59,259 bases of DNA from Nocardia thailandica NBRC 100428 (GCF_000308795.1 NZ_BAGK01000142.1:1-59259), one strand, 5' to 3'. Counted from the first letter of the stretch, positions 8,347 to 19,307 are shown. Made by a program: numbers and translations. Notes: generated by a model not told the origin, from the letters alone.

Positions 8347-8796
8347 TCACTTTTCGCGCTCGTCACGCAATCCGCCGAGCGCCTCGCCCAGTTCGCCGTC
8401 CCCGGGGCGCCGGAACCACCACCAGCCGCGGTCGTCGACATCGAAACCGGCCGCGACCGGGACGACCCGGGCCGTGTCGGGCACCGTGCAGGCGCGATAG
8501 CGCTCGTCCACCGGGCCGGTGAGTTCGGCCATGCGTTCGCGCAGCACGACCGGGAGCAGGCGCAGCGCGGCCTGGAGATGGTCGCGGACGGTGAGCGCGG
8601 CGACGAAATCGTAGGCGGTCCACGGGGATTCGCCGTCGACGTCGCCGCGGGCGCGTTCCAGTTCCCCGACGTGCGCGTCCCAGGCGGCGGCGATGCTCAG
8701 CGCGTGGTCGTCGCCGCCGGGCAGCGTGCGACGTTCGATCGCCCGGATCTCCTCGTCGTCCAGCGCCGCGCGTACGGCACCGTGGAAATCGCCCAT
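8347..8796 (-). CDS. Conserved hypothetical cytoplasmic protein
   Basis: 149 residues, acidic, no signal peptide or membrane segment. GAGGGGG before ATG 8796 supports the start. It is mostly helical with a Trp-rich patch (RGWWWFRRPGD) near the C-terminus. No family recognised. It is encoded between the PucR-type regulator gene and the DUF4189 gene, all on the minus strand, with a hairpin separating it from the latter, so it is probably transcribed on its own. Confidence 0.6.
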   Translation of the reverse strand: MGDFHGAVRAALDDEEIRAIERRTLPGGDDHALSIAAAWDAHVGELERARGDVDGESPWTAYDFVAALTVRDHLQAALRLLPVVLRERMAELTGPVDERYRACTVPDTARVVPVAAGFDVDDRGWWWFRRPGDGELGEALGGLRDEREK

Positions 8797-8870
8797 CGAC
8801 ACCCCCTCACCCGGCAACACGTCCCGGCCGAAAACTAGCACAGCCGGCGCGGCGGCCGGGAACACGCGAA

Positions 8871-8898
8871 GGGCCCGGCCCCCTGGGGAGCCGGGCCC
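8871..8898 (-). terminator. Hairpin terminator after the DUF4189 gene
   Basis: Perfect 9-bp stem GGGCCCGGC / GCCGGGCCC around a CCCCTGGGGA loop, starting 12 nt beyond the DUF4189 stop. There is no T tract, as is usual for high-GC actinomycetes. Confidence 0.6.
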
Positions 8899-8910
8899 GA
8901 TCGTCACCGA

Positions 8911-9336
8911 TCAGCGGGCGTTGGCCGTGCAGACCGTCTTCAGCACCTCGGCGTTGCTGAGCTGCGCGGAACCGAAGTTCGCCAGCTGCGCCGTCGGGGT
9001 GATCTGGGACAGGCGCTGGTAGGCGGTGCGCTCGGAGTCGGCGGCGTTGGCGCCGGAGGCGGCGGCCCAGCCGTCGTCGCTGGCGACCAGGGTGCCGCAG
9101 CCGTTGGCCCAGGAGACCATGATCGAGCAGTCGGCCACGCCGCACAGCTCGAGGGCACGCCCCTCGGCCTCCTCCCGGCTGGCCGCGTCGACCACGGTGG
9201 CGTAGACGAGATCGCCGCCGCTGAGCGCGATGGCGCCGTGCAGGCCCGCCGCGTTCGCGGTGCCCGCGCCGAACAGCGAACCGGCGGCGAGGCCGAGGCC
9301 CGCCACCGCGAGACCGGCCTTGCTCATGAGCTTCAT
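8911..9336 (-). CDS. DUF4189 domain secreted protein
   Basis: 141 residues. A signal peptide (MKLMSKAGLAVAG ... GTANAA) should be cleaved near residue 29. The mature domain carries the DUF4189 pattern: HGAIALS, then SREEAEGRALELCG, C-S-I-M-V-SWANGCGTL. It has four cysteines. Such proteins are common in Nocardia and Mycobacterium, often in several copies, and their function is unknown. AAGGGAAA precedes ATG 9336. It has its own terminator. Confidence 0.8.
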   Translation of the reverse strand: MKLMSKAGLAVAGLGLAAGSLFGAGTANAAGLHGAIALSGGDLVYATVVDAASREEAEGRALELCGVADCSIMVSWANGCGTLVASDDGWAAASGANAADSERTAYQRLSQITPTAQLANFGSAQLSNAEVLKTVCTANAR

Positions 9337-9525
9337 CGAGATTTCCCTTTGTGAACATTTCCAGACGTGAACGCCGGAATCATGGCGGACGGCGACCGTG
9401 TCAGTCCAGCGGAATCCGGATGAAACCGGCGCGCGCGCCCGGTTTCCCCAGCACCGGCCCGAACGGAGGGTCGGCGTCGTCTCATCGGAAAGCCCTTGCT
9501 ATGACCGATTCTCGCCAGCGGACGC

Positions 9526-9891
9526 TCACCACGGGCCGATGACGTGTGCGAGCAGCGCGAGCGCCCAGGCACCCGCCAGGGCGAGGGGCACACCGGCCGC
9601 GACGGACAGCAGATAGCTACGCCGGGGCCGCGTCCCGTAGCGCCCCGACAACGCCCAGCCGAGCCCGATTCCCAGGGCGGCCAGCAGGAATCCCCCGCCG
9701 AGCACCAGATAGAAGAGGCTGGCGAAACCCGCCGCCCAGATCTCGTCGATCCCCCGCGCGTACCCGTCGAGCGGGATCGGGAAGCGATACACCGCCGCGG
9801 TGAACGCGGCCGCGAACGGCGCCGCGAGGACCGCCGCGAATCCACACAGGAGCGCGCTGGTCAGCCGGACCCCGCCGGGTATCTCGCTCAT
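9526..9891 (-). CDS. Small integral membrane protein of unknown function
   Basis: 121 residues starting at ATG 9891 (MSEIPGG). Three hydrophobic segments lie at about residues 10-32, 50-72 and 92-115, with a short basic loop (GRYGTRPRRS) before the last. No recognised family. It is flanked by the suf terminator on one side and the 189-bp DUF4189 upstream region on the other. A 26-residue longer start is possible in frame but is arginine-rich and unlikely. Confidence 0.55.
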   Translation of the reverse strand: MSEIPGGVRLTSALLCGFAAVLAAPFAAAFTAAVYRFPIPLDGYARGIDEIWAAGFASLFYLVLGGGFLLAALGIGLGWALSGRYGTRPRRSYLLSVAAGVPLALAGAWALALLAHVIGPW

Positions 9892-9970
9892 GATCCGATC
9901 ATCTCCCACCCGGGGACACCCCGTCGAACGCCGAAGGCCGCACGCCGCACGCCGCCGTCGACGGGGCACG

Positions 9971-9999
9971 AAAAAACCCGGACCCCTACGGGATCCGGG
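9971..9999 (-). terminator. Intrinsic terminator of the suf operon
   Basis: Read on the minus strand, CCCGGATCCC - GTAG - GGGTCCGGG is followed by TTTTTT. The stem is 9-10 bp with one mismatch. It is the only terminator in the window with a clear U tract, and it starts 23 nt after the sufT stop. Confidence 0.85.
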
Positions 10000-10021
10000 A
10001 TTCTCTCGTCGCGCGGGCGAG

Positions 10022-10414
10022 CTACACCGTGAAGCCGAGGGCGCGCAGCTGCTCGCGGCCGTCCTCGGTGATCTTGTCCGGGCCCCACGGGGGCATCCAG
10101 ACCCAGTTGATCTTCAGGTCCTCGACCAGACCGCTGCGCACCAGCGCGTTGCGGGACTGGTCCTCGATGACGTCGGTCAGCGGGCAGGCCGCCGAGGTCA
10201 GGGTCATGTCGAGGGTGGCGACGTTGTCCGCGTCCACCTGCATGCCGTAGACCAGGCCGAGGTCGACGACGTTGATGCCGAGCTCGGGGTCGACCACGTC
10301 GCGCATGGCCTCCTCGAGGTCCTCGAGGTGCTTGAGCTGCTCGGCGGTCAGCTCCACCTCGACGGCGGGTTCGGCCGCGGGCGCGGGCGTCTCGGTCACC
10401 GGGTTCTCACTCAT
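10022..10414 (-). CDS. sufT: SufT-type Fe-S assembly protein (DUF59/MIP18)
   Basis: Fe-S cluster maturation factor of the MIP18 family, 130 residues; counterpart of Rv1466 at the end of the mycobacterial suf operon. The first 30 residues are acidic and Pro/Ala-rich. The domain begins at EAMRDVVDPELGINVVDLGLVYG (about residues 36-58) and carries the reactive cysteine in TSAACPLTDVIEDQ. The tail NWVWMPPWGPDKIT is typical of the family. ATG 10414 overlaps the sufU stop by one base (TGATG). Confidence 0.9.
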   Translation of the reverse strand: MSENPVTETPAPAAEPAVEVELTAEQLKHLEDLEEAMRDVVDPELGINVVDLGLVYGMQVDADNVATLDMTLTSAACPLTDVIEDQSRNALVRSGLVEDLKINWVWMPPWGPDKITEDGREQLRALGFTV

Positions 10415-10890
10415 CAGGCTTCCCCATTCCCCATCGCGGGCTTGGTCTGTTCGGCACCGGCGATCTGCACGACGGCGTCCTTGAACGCCATCCAGCCCAG
10501 CAGCGCGCACTTCACACGCGCCGGGTACTTGGCGACACCGGCCAGGGCGATCCCGTCGCCGATCACGTCCTCGTCGCCCTCGACGGTGCCCCGGCTGGAG
10601 ATCATCTCGCTGTAGGAGTCGACCACCTTCAGGGCCTCGGGCACCGAGAGGCCGATCACCTGATCGGTGAGGATCGAGGTGGCGGCCTGGGAGATCGAGC
10701 AGCCCTGGCCGTCGTAGGACACGTCGGCGACGTCGCCGCCGCCGTCGATGTGCACGCGCAGGGTGACCTCGTCACCGCAGGTCGGATTGACGTGGTGCAC
10801 CTCGGCGCCGAAGGGCTCGCGCAGCCCGCGGTGGTGCGGGTGCTTGTAGTGGTCCAGGATCACTTCCTGGTACATCTGCTCCATACGCAT
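10414..10890 (-). CDS. sufU: SufU sulfur-transfer protein of the SUF system
   Basis: Zinc-dependent sulfurtransferase that accepts persulfide from SufS and passes it to the SufBCD scaffold. 158 residues with the three conserved cysteines: C38 in PTCGDE, C64 in GQGCSIS, C128 in RVKCALL, plus D40 as the fourth zinc ligand. Start is ATG 10890, three bases after the sufS stop; ATG 10884 (MEQMYQE) is also possible. GGAG from the end of sufS lies 11 nt upstream. Confidence 0.95.
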   Translation of the reverse strand: MRMEQMYQEVILDHYKHPHHRGLREPFGAEVHHVNPTCGDEVTLRVHIDGGGDVADVSYDGQGCSISQAATSILTDQVIGLSVPEALKVVDSYSEMISSRGTVEGDEDVIGDGIALAGVAKYPARVKCALLGWMAFKDAVVQIAGAEQTKPAMGNGEA

Positions 10891-10893
10891 GGT

Positions 10894-12940
<2,047 letters not shown>

Positions 12941-12979
12941 CGGATGTCGTATTCCTTTGCGGGGTGGATTCTGGAGGTG

Positions 12980-14182
12980 TCAGGCGCCGATGGCGGCGAG
13001 CTCGGCCTCGATGGCCGCCTCGAGCCGCTCCCGGACCTCGGGGACCGCGATCTTCTGGATGATCTCGTGGAAGAAGCCGCGCACCACGAGGCGGCGGGCG
13101 ACGTCCTCCGGGATGCCGCGAGCGCGCAGGTAGAACAGCTGCTCGTCGTCGAACCGGCCGGTGGCGCTGGCGTGACCCGCGCCGGCGATCTCGCCGGTCT
13201 CGATCTCCAGGTTCGGCACCGAGTCGGCGCGGGCGCCGTCGGTGAGCACCAGGTTGCGGTTGGCCTCGTAGGTGTCGGTGCCCTCGGCGGCCGCGCGGAT
13301 GAGCACGTCACCGACCCACACCGTGCGGGCATCGCCCTTCGGCGAGGACGGATCGCCCTGCAGCGCGCCCTTGTACAGCACGTTGGACTTGCAGTGGGGC
13401 ACCGCGTGGTCGACCAGCAGGCGCTGCTCGAAGTGCTGGCCCGCGTCGGCGAAGTAGAGGCCGAGCAGCTCCGCGTCGCCACCGGGGCCCGCGTAGCGGA
13501 CGGTGCCGGTCAGGCGGACCAGGTCACCGCCGAGGGTGACCGCGGTGTGGCGCAGCACGGCGTCCCGGCCGAGCAGCGCGTGGTGCGCGGTGGCGTGGAC
13601 GGCGTCGTCGGCCCAGTCCTGCACCGCGACCACGGTCAGTCTGGCCGAGTCGCCGAGCACGAATTCCACGTTCTCGGCGTAGGTTCCGCTGCCGCGCTGA
13701 TCCAGCACGACGGTCGCGGCGGCGAAGTTCGCCAGGCGGATCTGCAGGTGACCGTAGGCGGTCTTCCCCTCGCCCGGGCCCGTCACGGTGACGGTGACCG
13801 GCTCGGCGACCTCGACCTCGGTGGCCACCGAGACCACGGTCGCGGTCTCGAAACCGGAGTACGCCTGGGCGGCGACCCGGTCGGTGGGGGTACCGGCCCG
13901 GCCGAGCCGGGCGTCGTCGCGGCCGACGGTCTCCACGGTCACGCCCGCGACCGGGGTGACCGCCACCGTGGCGGCGCCGTCACGGACGGCGGAACCGTCG
14001 TGCAGGCCGCGCAGACGACGCAGCGGGGTGAACCGCCACGCCTCGTCGCGGCCCGACGGCACCTCGAAGGCGTCGACGTCGAACGAGGCGAACACCTCGC
14101 CCTTGTTGACAGCGGGCACACGGGACTCGGCGGCCGCAGCGATGTTCGCCTCCGGCGGCGTGGCAACGTTCTCGACGGCCAT
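12980..14182 (-). CDS. sufD: SufD Fe-S scaffold subunit
   Basis: Beta-helix partner of SufB in the SufBC2D scaffold, 400 residues. Start ATG 14182 ([13 protein letters not shown]) overlaps the sufB stop by one base (TGATG); upstream in-frame sequence is the shadow of sufB and is excluded. DEAWRFTPLRRLRGL near residue 45 and the C-terminal block SATGRFDDEQLFYLRARGIPE with RRLVVRGFFHEII are SufB/SufD hallmarks. Confidence 0.94.
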   Translation of the reverse strand: MAVENVATPPEANIAAAAESRVPAVNKGEVFASFDVDAFEVPSGRDEAWRFTPLRRLRGLHDGSAVRDGAATVAVTPVAGVTVETVGRDDARLGRAGTPTDRVAAQAYSGFETATVVSVATEVEVAEPVTVTVTGPGEGKTAYGHLQIRLANFAAATVVLDQRGSGTYAENVEFVLGDSARLTVVAVQDWADDAVHATAHHALLGRDAVLRHTAVTLGGDLVRLTGTVRYAGPGGDAELLGLYFADAGQHFEQRLLVDHAVPHCKSNVLYKGALQGDPSSPKGDARTVWVGDVLIRAAAEGTDTYEANRNLVLTDGARADSVPNLEIETGEIAGAGHASATGRFDDEQLFYLRARGIPEDVARRLVVRGFFHEIIQKIAVPEVRERLEAAIEAELAAIGA

Positions 14183-15624
14183 CAGCCGACGGCTCCTTCC
14201 ATCTGCAGTTCGATCAGGCGGTTGAGTTCCAGGGCGTACTCCATGGGGAGTTCCTTGGCGATCGGCTCCACGAAGCCGCGCACCACCATGGCCATGGCCT
14301 CGTCCTCGGTCAGGCCGCGGCTCATCAGGTAGAACAGCTGGTCCTCGGAGACCTTGGAGACCGTGGCCTCGTGGCCCATGGTCACGTCGTCCTCGCGGAT
14401 GTCGACGTAGGGGTAGGTGTCGGAGCGGCTGATGGTGTCGACCAGCAGCGCGTCGCACTTCACCGTCGACTTCGAGCCGTGGGCACCCTTGTTGACCTGG
14501 ACCAGGCCGCGGTAGGACGCGCGGCCGCCACCGCGCGCCACCGACTTGGAGACGATGGTCGAGGAGGTGTGCGGCGCCAGGTGCAGCATCTTGGCGCCGG
14601 TGTCCTGGTGCTGGCCTTCGCCGGCGAACGCGACCGAGAGCACCTCGCCCTTGGCGTGCTCGCCGGTCATCCACACGGCCGGGTACTTCATGGTGACCTT
14701 GGACCCGATGTTGCCGTCGATCCACTCCATGGTCGCGCCCGCCTCGCACTTGGCGCGCTTGGTGACCAGGTTGTAGACGTTGTTCGACCAGTTCTGGATC
14801 GTGGTGTAGCGGCAGCGGCCGCCCTTCTTGACGATGATCTCCACGACGGCCGAGTGCAGGGAGTCGGACTTGTAGATCGGCGCGGTGCAGCCCTCGACGT
14901 AGTGCACGTAGGCGCCCTCGTCGACGATGATCAGGGTGCGCTCGAACTGGCCCATGTTCTCGGTGTTGATCCGGAAGTAGGCCTGCAGCGGGATGTCGAC
15001 GTGCACGCCCGGCGGCACGTAGATGAACGAGCCGCCCGACCACACGGCGGTGTTGAGCGCGGAGAACTTGTTGTCACCGGCGGGGATGACGCTGCCGAAG
15101 TACTTCTCGAAGATCTCCGGGTGCTCCTTGAGGCCGGTGTCGGTGTCGAGGAAGATCACGCCCTGTGCCTCGAGGTCCTCGCGGATCGAGTGGTAGACGA
15201 CCTCGGACTCGTACTGCGCGGCGACACCGGCGACCAGGCGCTGCTTCTCCGCCTCCGGGATACCCAGCTTGTCGTAGGTGTTCTTGATGTCCTCGGGCAG
15301 GTCTTCCCAGCTCTCGGCCTGCTTCTCCGAGGTGCGCACGAAGTACTTGATGTTGTCGAAGTCGATGCCGTCGAGGTTGGAACCCCAGTTCGGCATGGGC
15401 TTGCGGTCGAAGATGCGCAGGGCCTTGAGCCGCTGCTCGAGCATCCACTCCGATTCGCTCTTCTTCTCGGAGATGTCGCGCACGACGGCCTCCGACAGGC
15501 CGCGCTGCGCCGCGGCGCCCGCGACGTCGGAGTCGGCCCAGCCGTATCCGTACTTACCCAGGGACGCGATGGTCTCTTCCTGGGTCAATGTCTGGGTCGG
15601 CGGGACCATTTCGGAGGTCGTCAT
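14182..15624 (-). CDS. sufB: SufB Fe-S scaffold subunit
   Basis: Core scaffold on which the nascent Fe-S cluster is built, 480 residues starting at ATG 15624 with AAGGAGTG upstream. Characteristic strings include [18 protein letters not shown] (about residue 57), [31 protein letters not shown] and [18 protein letters not shown] near the C-terminus. At 480 residues it is the normal length of an intein-free SufB; the M. tuberculosis orthologue Rv1461 carries an intein (general knowledge). It overlaps sufR by 4 nt (ATGA). Confidence 0.96.
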   Translation of the reverse strand: MTTSEMVPPTQTLTQEETIASLGKYGYGWADSDVAGAAAQRGLSEAVVRDISEKKSESEWMLEQRLKALRIFDRKPMPNWGSNLDGIDFDNIKYFVRTSEKQAESWEDLPEDIKNTYDKLGIPEAEKQRLVAGVAAQYESEVVYHSIREDLEAQGVIFLDTDTGLKEHPEIFEKYFGSVIPAGDNKFSALNTAVWSGGSFIYVPPGVHVDIPLQAYFRINTENMGQFERTLIIVDEGAYVHYVEGCTAPIYKSDSLHSAVVEIIVKKGGRCRYTTIQNWSNNVYNLVTKRAKCEAGATMEWIDGNIGSKVTMKYPAVWMTGEHAKGEVLSVAFAGEGQHQDTGAKMLHLAPHTSSTIVSKSVARGGGRASYRGLVQVNKGAHGSKSTVKCDALLVDTISRSDTYPYVDIREDDVTMGHEATVSKVSEDQLFYLMSRGLTEDEAMAMVVRGFVEPIAKELPMEYALELNRLIELQMEGAVG

Positions 15625-16403
15625 TCGGCACTCCTTCCGGAGTCGTTCGATCGAGCCGTCGCGGGCTGTGCGGCGGCGGGCGGGGGTACGAGGGTGAGGG
15701 GCACGTGGGTGGTGCAGGCGCAATCACCGTTGGCGATGGTCGCAAGCCGCTGGACGTGGGTGCCGAGCAGGTCCCGGAACGCCTCGAGTTCGGCCTCGCA
15801 CAGCTGCGGGAACTCCTCGGCGACGTGCGCGACCGGGCAGTGGTGCTGGCAGATCTGCACGCCGGTCCCGACCTTGCGGGTGGTCGCGGCGAACCCGGCG
15901 TCGGAGAACGCGTCGGCGATCTCGCCGACCTTGGCCTCCAGCGCGGGCGCGGTGTGCTCGGCGACCGGGGTGATCTCCCCGATCACGGTGCGGGCGCGCG
16001 TGCGGGCGAACTCGCTGACCGCCTGGTCGCCGCCGATCTCGCGCAGCTGCCGGATGGCGGCACCGGCCAGATCGTCGTAGGCGTGGCCCAGCTGACCACG
16101 GCCCGCCGCGGTGAGCTGGTATTGCTTGGCCGGACGTCCGCGCCCCTTCTGCTGCCAGGGCGCGGAGCGGGCGGCCCGCGCCTGACCCGCGTCGATCAGG
16201 GCGTCGAGATGCCTGCGGACCCCGGCGGGGGCGAGGCCGAGCTGGGCGCTGATCGCGGTGGCGGTGATCGGGCCCTCCTCGAGGAGCAGCTGGACGATCG
16301 CGGCCCGGGTGTGACCCTCCTGCGTGGGCTGGGCAGCCGACGCGGCGGCGCCGGCCCTGCGGCCGGTCCCGTCGTTCTCGTTCGGCAAACCCACGGTTTT
16401 CAC
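15621..16403 (-). CDS. sufR: SufR, Fe-S cluster-sensing repressor of the suf operon
   Basis: ArsR/DeoR-like winged-helix repressor that represses suf when it holds an Fe-S cluster. 260 residues from GTG 16403. The HTH lies at about residues 32-75 ([24 protein letters not shown]). C-terminal cysteines C185, C189 (CQHHC), C202, C228 and C230 include the expected cluster ligands. The stop overlaps the sufB start, so the repressor is the first gene of its own operon. The start is unusual: no Shine-Dalgarno site, and the GTG lies inside a SufR-type palindrome. The next in-frame GTG is codon 4; a start further downstream cannot be excluded. Confidence 0.92.
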   Translation of the reverse strand: MKTVGLPNENDGTGRRAGAAASAAQPTQEGHTRAAIVQLLLEEGPITATAISAQLGLAPAGVRRHLDALIDAGQARAARSAPWQQKGRGRPAKQYQLTAAGRGQLGHAYDDLAGAAIRQLREIGGDQAVSEFARTRARTVIGEITPVAEHTAPALEAKVGEIADAFSDAGFAATTRKVGTGVQICQHHCPVAHVAEEFPQLCEAELEAFRDLLGTHVQRLATIANGDCACTTHVPLTLVPPPAAAQPATARSNDSGRSAE

Positions 16404-16414
16404 AACATCAGTGT
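16400..16414 (-). promoter_or_regulatory. SufR operator over the sufR start codon
   Basis: On the minus strand ACACT-GATGT-TGTGA fits exactly the ACACT-N5-TGTGA palindrome I recall as the M. tuberculosis SufR site. The sufR GTG is in the second half-site (16403-16401). A likely -10 (TAGATT) lies at 16438-16433, about 20 nt upstream, in the most AT-rich stretch around. The motif match is direct; its assignment to SufR rests on recalled literature. Confidence 0.75.
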
Positions 16415-16432
16415 GGCGGAATTACTTCCCGA

Positions 16433-16438
16433 AATCTA
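16433..16438 (-). promoter_or_regulatory. Putative -10 element of the suf operon
   Basis: TAGATT on the minus strand inside a TTATTAGATTTC stretch, with AAGGG..CCCTT (16441-16452) just upstream. Transcription would start near 16426 and give a leader of about 22 nt that contains the SufR palindrome. No well-spaced -35 is visible. Confidence 0.45.
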
Positions 16439-16608
16439 ATAAGGGTCCCCTTGGCAAGGGTGCCCTGACCTGCGGCGTCGTCGGCGCGATGCCGCGGAGC
16501 CCCCGGAAAAGCCCAGGTGCCGCGGCGGGGGCCGTGGCGCATTCGCGCTCCCGGCGTGACCCATCGCACACGCCGCCCCGCCGCCCGGCACCGTGGGACG
16601 ATGGCCGT

Positions 16609-17529
16609 GTGTCCCGACCTCCCGTGCCGACCTGCGTCCGTCATCCCGACCGCCCGACCGGCCTGGCCTGCACCCGCTGCGGCAGGCCGGCCTGCCCCGA
16701 CTGCCTGCGCCCGGCCGCCGTCGGCCAGCACTGCGTGGACTGCGTCCGCCGGGACCGCGCCGACGTCCGCCCGGTGCGCACGGTCGCCGGCGCGCGCGCC
16801 GGGGCCGGCGTCCCCGTGGTCACCTACGGCCTGATCGCGGTCAACGTGCTGGTCTACCTGATCACCGCGGCCCAGGCGGGCAGCGTGATGGACAACTATC
16901 GCGGGTCCGCGCTGTTCCGCTCCTGGGTGCTGGTGCCGCGCATCGTCGCCGACGGCGAGTGGTTCCGGCTCATCGGATCGGGCTTCCTGCACTACGGCGT
17001 CATCCACCTGCTGCTCAACATGTTCGCGCTCTATCTGACCGGCGTCTTCCTGGAACGGGTGCTCGGGGTCGCGCGCTTCGCCTGCGTCTACGGCATCTCG
17101 CTGCTGGGCGGCTCGGCCGCGGTCATGCTGCTCGGCGCTCCGACCACCGCCACCGCGGGCGCCTCCGGGGCCGTGTTCGGCCTGTTCGGCGCGGTGGCCG
17201 TCGCGCTGTTCCGGCTGCGGCAGAACCCGACCCAGATGCTGGTCCTCATCGGCATCAACGTGATCATGACCTTCTCCATCAGCGGGATCTCGCTGTGGGG
17301 CCACCTGGGCGGGCTCGCCACCGGCACGCTGTGCGCGCTCGCGCTGCTGTTCGTGCCCGAGTGGTTGCGCGCGGGCACGCCGCAGCGGGCAGCACTGCTC
17401 GGCTGGCTCGGCCTCGGCGCGGTCACGGCGGTGTGCCTGGCGATGATCGCCGCCGCCACGGTCACCCTGGCCGACCAGCCGCCGGTGCGGCTGATCGGCG
17501 CGGGGCCCGCCGCGACCGCGCCGCGCTAG
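16609..17529 (+). CDS. Rhomboid-family intramembrane serine protease with N-terminal zinc-binding region
   Basis: Membrane protease of 306 residues. The N-terminal 50 residues hold C9, H12, C21, C24, C29, C32, C42 and C45, a B-box-like zinc-binding arrangement seen in actinobacterial rhomboids. The membrane part follows from about residue 67. HLLLNMFALY (HxxxN of helix 2) forms the oxyanion region, S186 in GASGAVFGLFG is the nucleophile and H232 in WGHLGG the base. GTG 16609 is preceded by GACGAT with 6 nt spacing and no SD, so it may be leaderless. Its TAG shares bases with the stop of the convergent BCCT gene. Confidence 0.88.
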   Translation: MSRPPVPTCVRHPDRPTGLACTRCGRPACPDCLRPAAVGQHCVDCVRRDRADVRPVRTVAGARAGAGVPVVTYGLIAVNVLVYLITAAQAGSVMDNYRGSALFRSWVLVPRIVADGEWFRLIGSGFLHYGVIHLLLNMFALYLTGVFLERVLGVARFACVYGISLLGGSAAVMLLGAPTTATAGASGAVFGLFGAVAVALFRLRQNPTQMLVLIGINVIMTFSISGISLWGHLGGLATGTLCALALLFVPEWLRAGTPQRAALLGWLGLGAVTAVCLAMIAAATVTLADQPPVRLIGAGPAATAPR

Positions 17530-19307
17530 CGCGCCGGGGAACCCTCGCCCGCCGGATCGATGTCCCCCGGCTCGACGGCCGGGTCGCCCGAGGTCAGCTC
17601 CGCGGCGTCCGGCGGGATCTCGATCTCCTGGGCGGGCTCGGTCACCAGGACGAAGTCGCCGTCGTGCCGTTCCAGGCCGGTGTCGACCGCGGTCTCCACC
17701 AGTTCGACGCCGCGGTCGGCGCGCACGATGATCGGGTCCTCGCGCAGGTCCTTGTACAGCGCCACGCACATGCCGACCATGACCAGCAGGAACGGCAACG
17801 CGACCACGGTGGTCAGCGCCTGCAGCCCGTTGAGTGCCCCGCCGAGGTCCGACGGGTCGGCGATCGCGAGCATGATCGCGGCCACGGCGCCGGTCGCCGC
17901 GCCCCAGAAGATGACCGGCAGCCGGGTCGGCTCGATGTTGCCCTTCTCCGAGAGCGTACCCATCACCAGCGAGGCGGCGTCGGCGCCGGAGACGAAGAAG
18001 ATCGCCACCAGGATCATCACCAGCACGGTCGTCGCGGTGGCGATCGGGTACTGGTCGAGCAGATGGAACAGCGCGAAGTCGGAGTCGACCGAGCCGTCGC
18101 GTTCGGTCAGGTCGCCGTGCGCGGTCTGCTCGGCGATCGCCGAGCCGCCGAACACCGCGAACCACAGCAGGCTCACCGCGCTGGGCACCAGCAGCACCCC
18201 GGTCACGAACTGCCGGATGGTGCGGCCCCGGCTGATGCGGGCGATGAACATGCCGACGAACGGGGTCCAGGAGATCCACCACGCCCAGTAGAAGATGGTC
18301 CACTTCGACAGCCAGGTCTGCATGGCCGGATCGCCCGCGCCGGTGCGCGAGGCCATGGTGGCCAGCTGGTCGATGTAGTCGCCGATGGCCGTGGGAATCA
18401 CGTTGAGCACCAGCAGGGTCGGGCCCGCGACGAACACGAACGCCGCGATGACCAGCGCCAGCACCATGTTGATGTTGGACAGCCACTGCACCCCGCGCTC
18501 GATCCCCGACACCGCCGAGAAGACGAACGCCACGGTGAGCACCGCGATGATCAGGACGAGGCCGGCCTTGCCGATGCTGTCGATCCAGCCGTTGAACTGC
18601 ATGCCCGCGCCGATCTGCAGCGCGCCGAGACCGAGGGAGGCGGCCGAGCCGAACAGCGTCGCGAAGATCGCCATCATGTCGATGATCCGGCCGCCGAGCC
18701 CGTCGGCCCGCGCGCCGAGCAACGGCCGGAACACCTGGGAGATGAGCTGACGACGGCCGCGCCGGAAGGTGCCGTAGGCGATGGCGAGGCCGGCCACCGC
18801 GTAGATCGCCCACGGGTGCAGGGTCCAGTGGAACAGGGTGATGGCCATCGCGTTCTCGCCCGCCTCCGGCGAGCCCGGCGCGGCCGTGTGCGGCGGCGGG
18901 GACACGAAGTGCGACAGCGGTTCGGCGACGCCCCAGAACATGAGGCCGATGCCCATGCCCGCGCTGAACATCATCGCGATCCACGAGACGGTGCGGAACT
19001 CCGGTGTCTCGCCGTCCTCGCCGAGCGGGATGCGCCCGTAGCGGCTGACCGCCAGCCAGATCACGAAGACCACGAACGCCGAGGAGACGAGGACGAACAG
19101 CCAACCCGTGTCGGTGATCACCCAGGACTGGGCGTTCGACGCGGCGGTGGCCAGCCCGTCGGGGCTCAGCACGCCCCAGCCGACGAACAGCAGCGACCCG
19201 ATCGCGGTGACCCCGAAGACGACCAGGTCGAGGCCCCGCCGCCGCGGCGATCGACCGGCAACCGGCGGGCCGGGCGGAACGATATCGCGCGCACCGTGAT
19301 TCGACAT
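17526..19307 (-). CDS. BCCT-family betaine/carnitine/choline transporter
   Basis: Sodium- or proton-coupled carrier for osmolytes such as glycine betaine, 593 residues with twelve hydrophobic segments expected. Family signatures: FHWTLHPWAIYAVAGLAIAY and FYWAWWISWTPFVGMFIARISRGRTIRQF, the Trp-rich substrate region on TM8. The C-terminal 100 residues are hydrophilic and acidic, where osmosensing domains sit in BetP-like carriers. Start ATG 19307 has AAGGACT upstream. The stop overlaps the rhomboid stop in a shared CTAG. The exact osmolyte cannot be read from sequence. Confidence 0.93.
   Translation of the reverse strand: MSNHGARDIVPPGPPVAGRSPRRRGLDLVVFGVTAIGSLLFVGWGVLSPDGLATAASNAQSWVITDTGWLFVLVSSAFVVFVIWLAVSRYGRIPLGEDGETPEFRTVSWIAMMFSAGMGIGLMFWGVAEPLSHFVSPPPHTAAPGSPEAGENAMAITLFHWTLHPWAIYAVAGLAIAYGTFRRGRRQLISQVFRPLLGARADGLGGRIIDMMAIFATLFGSAASLGLGALQIGAGMQFNGWIDSIGKAGLVLIIAVLTVAFVFSAVSGIERGVQWLSNINMVLALVIAAFVFVAGPTLLVLNVIPTAIGDYIDQLATMASRTGAGDPAMQTWLSKWTIFYWAWWISWTPFVGMFIARISRGRTIRQFVTGVLLVPSAVSLLWFAVFGGSAIAEQTAHGDLTERDGSVDSDFALFHLLDQYPIATATTVLVMILVAIFFVSGADAASLVMGTLSEKGNIEPTRLPVIFWGAATGAVAAIMLAIADPSDLGGALNGLQALTTVVALPFLLVMVGMCVALYKDLREDPIIVRADRGVELVETAVDTGLERHDGDFVLVTEPAQEIEIPPDAAELTSGDPAVEPGDIDPAGEGSPAR

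Noticed and set aside
8221..8348. GAGCACTC at 8221-8228 and GAGTGCTC at 8341-8348 as an inverted repeat upstream of the PucR-type gene
   Set aside because: The arms are 8 bp and 112 nt apart, and the second overlaps the end of the hypothetical gene. Chance is likely; only the GTGATCAC between 8199 and 8206 was kept as a remark.
12980..15043. Long open frames antisense to or out of frame with known genes, such as minus 12980-15043 upstream of sufD, minus 29266-31572 over tkt and plus 55800-58427 over uvrC
   Set aside because: They arise because stop codons are rare in DNA of this GC content. Their products are Arg/Gly/Pro/His-rich without domains, while the opposing frames give well-known enzymes.
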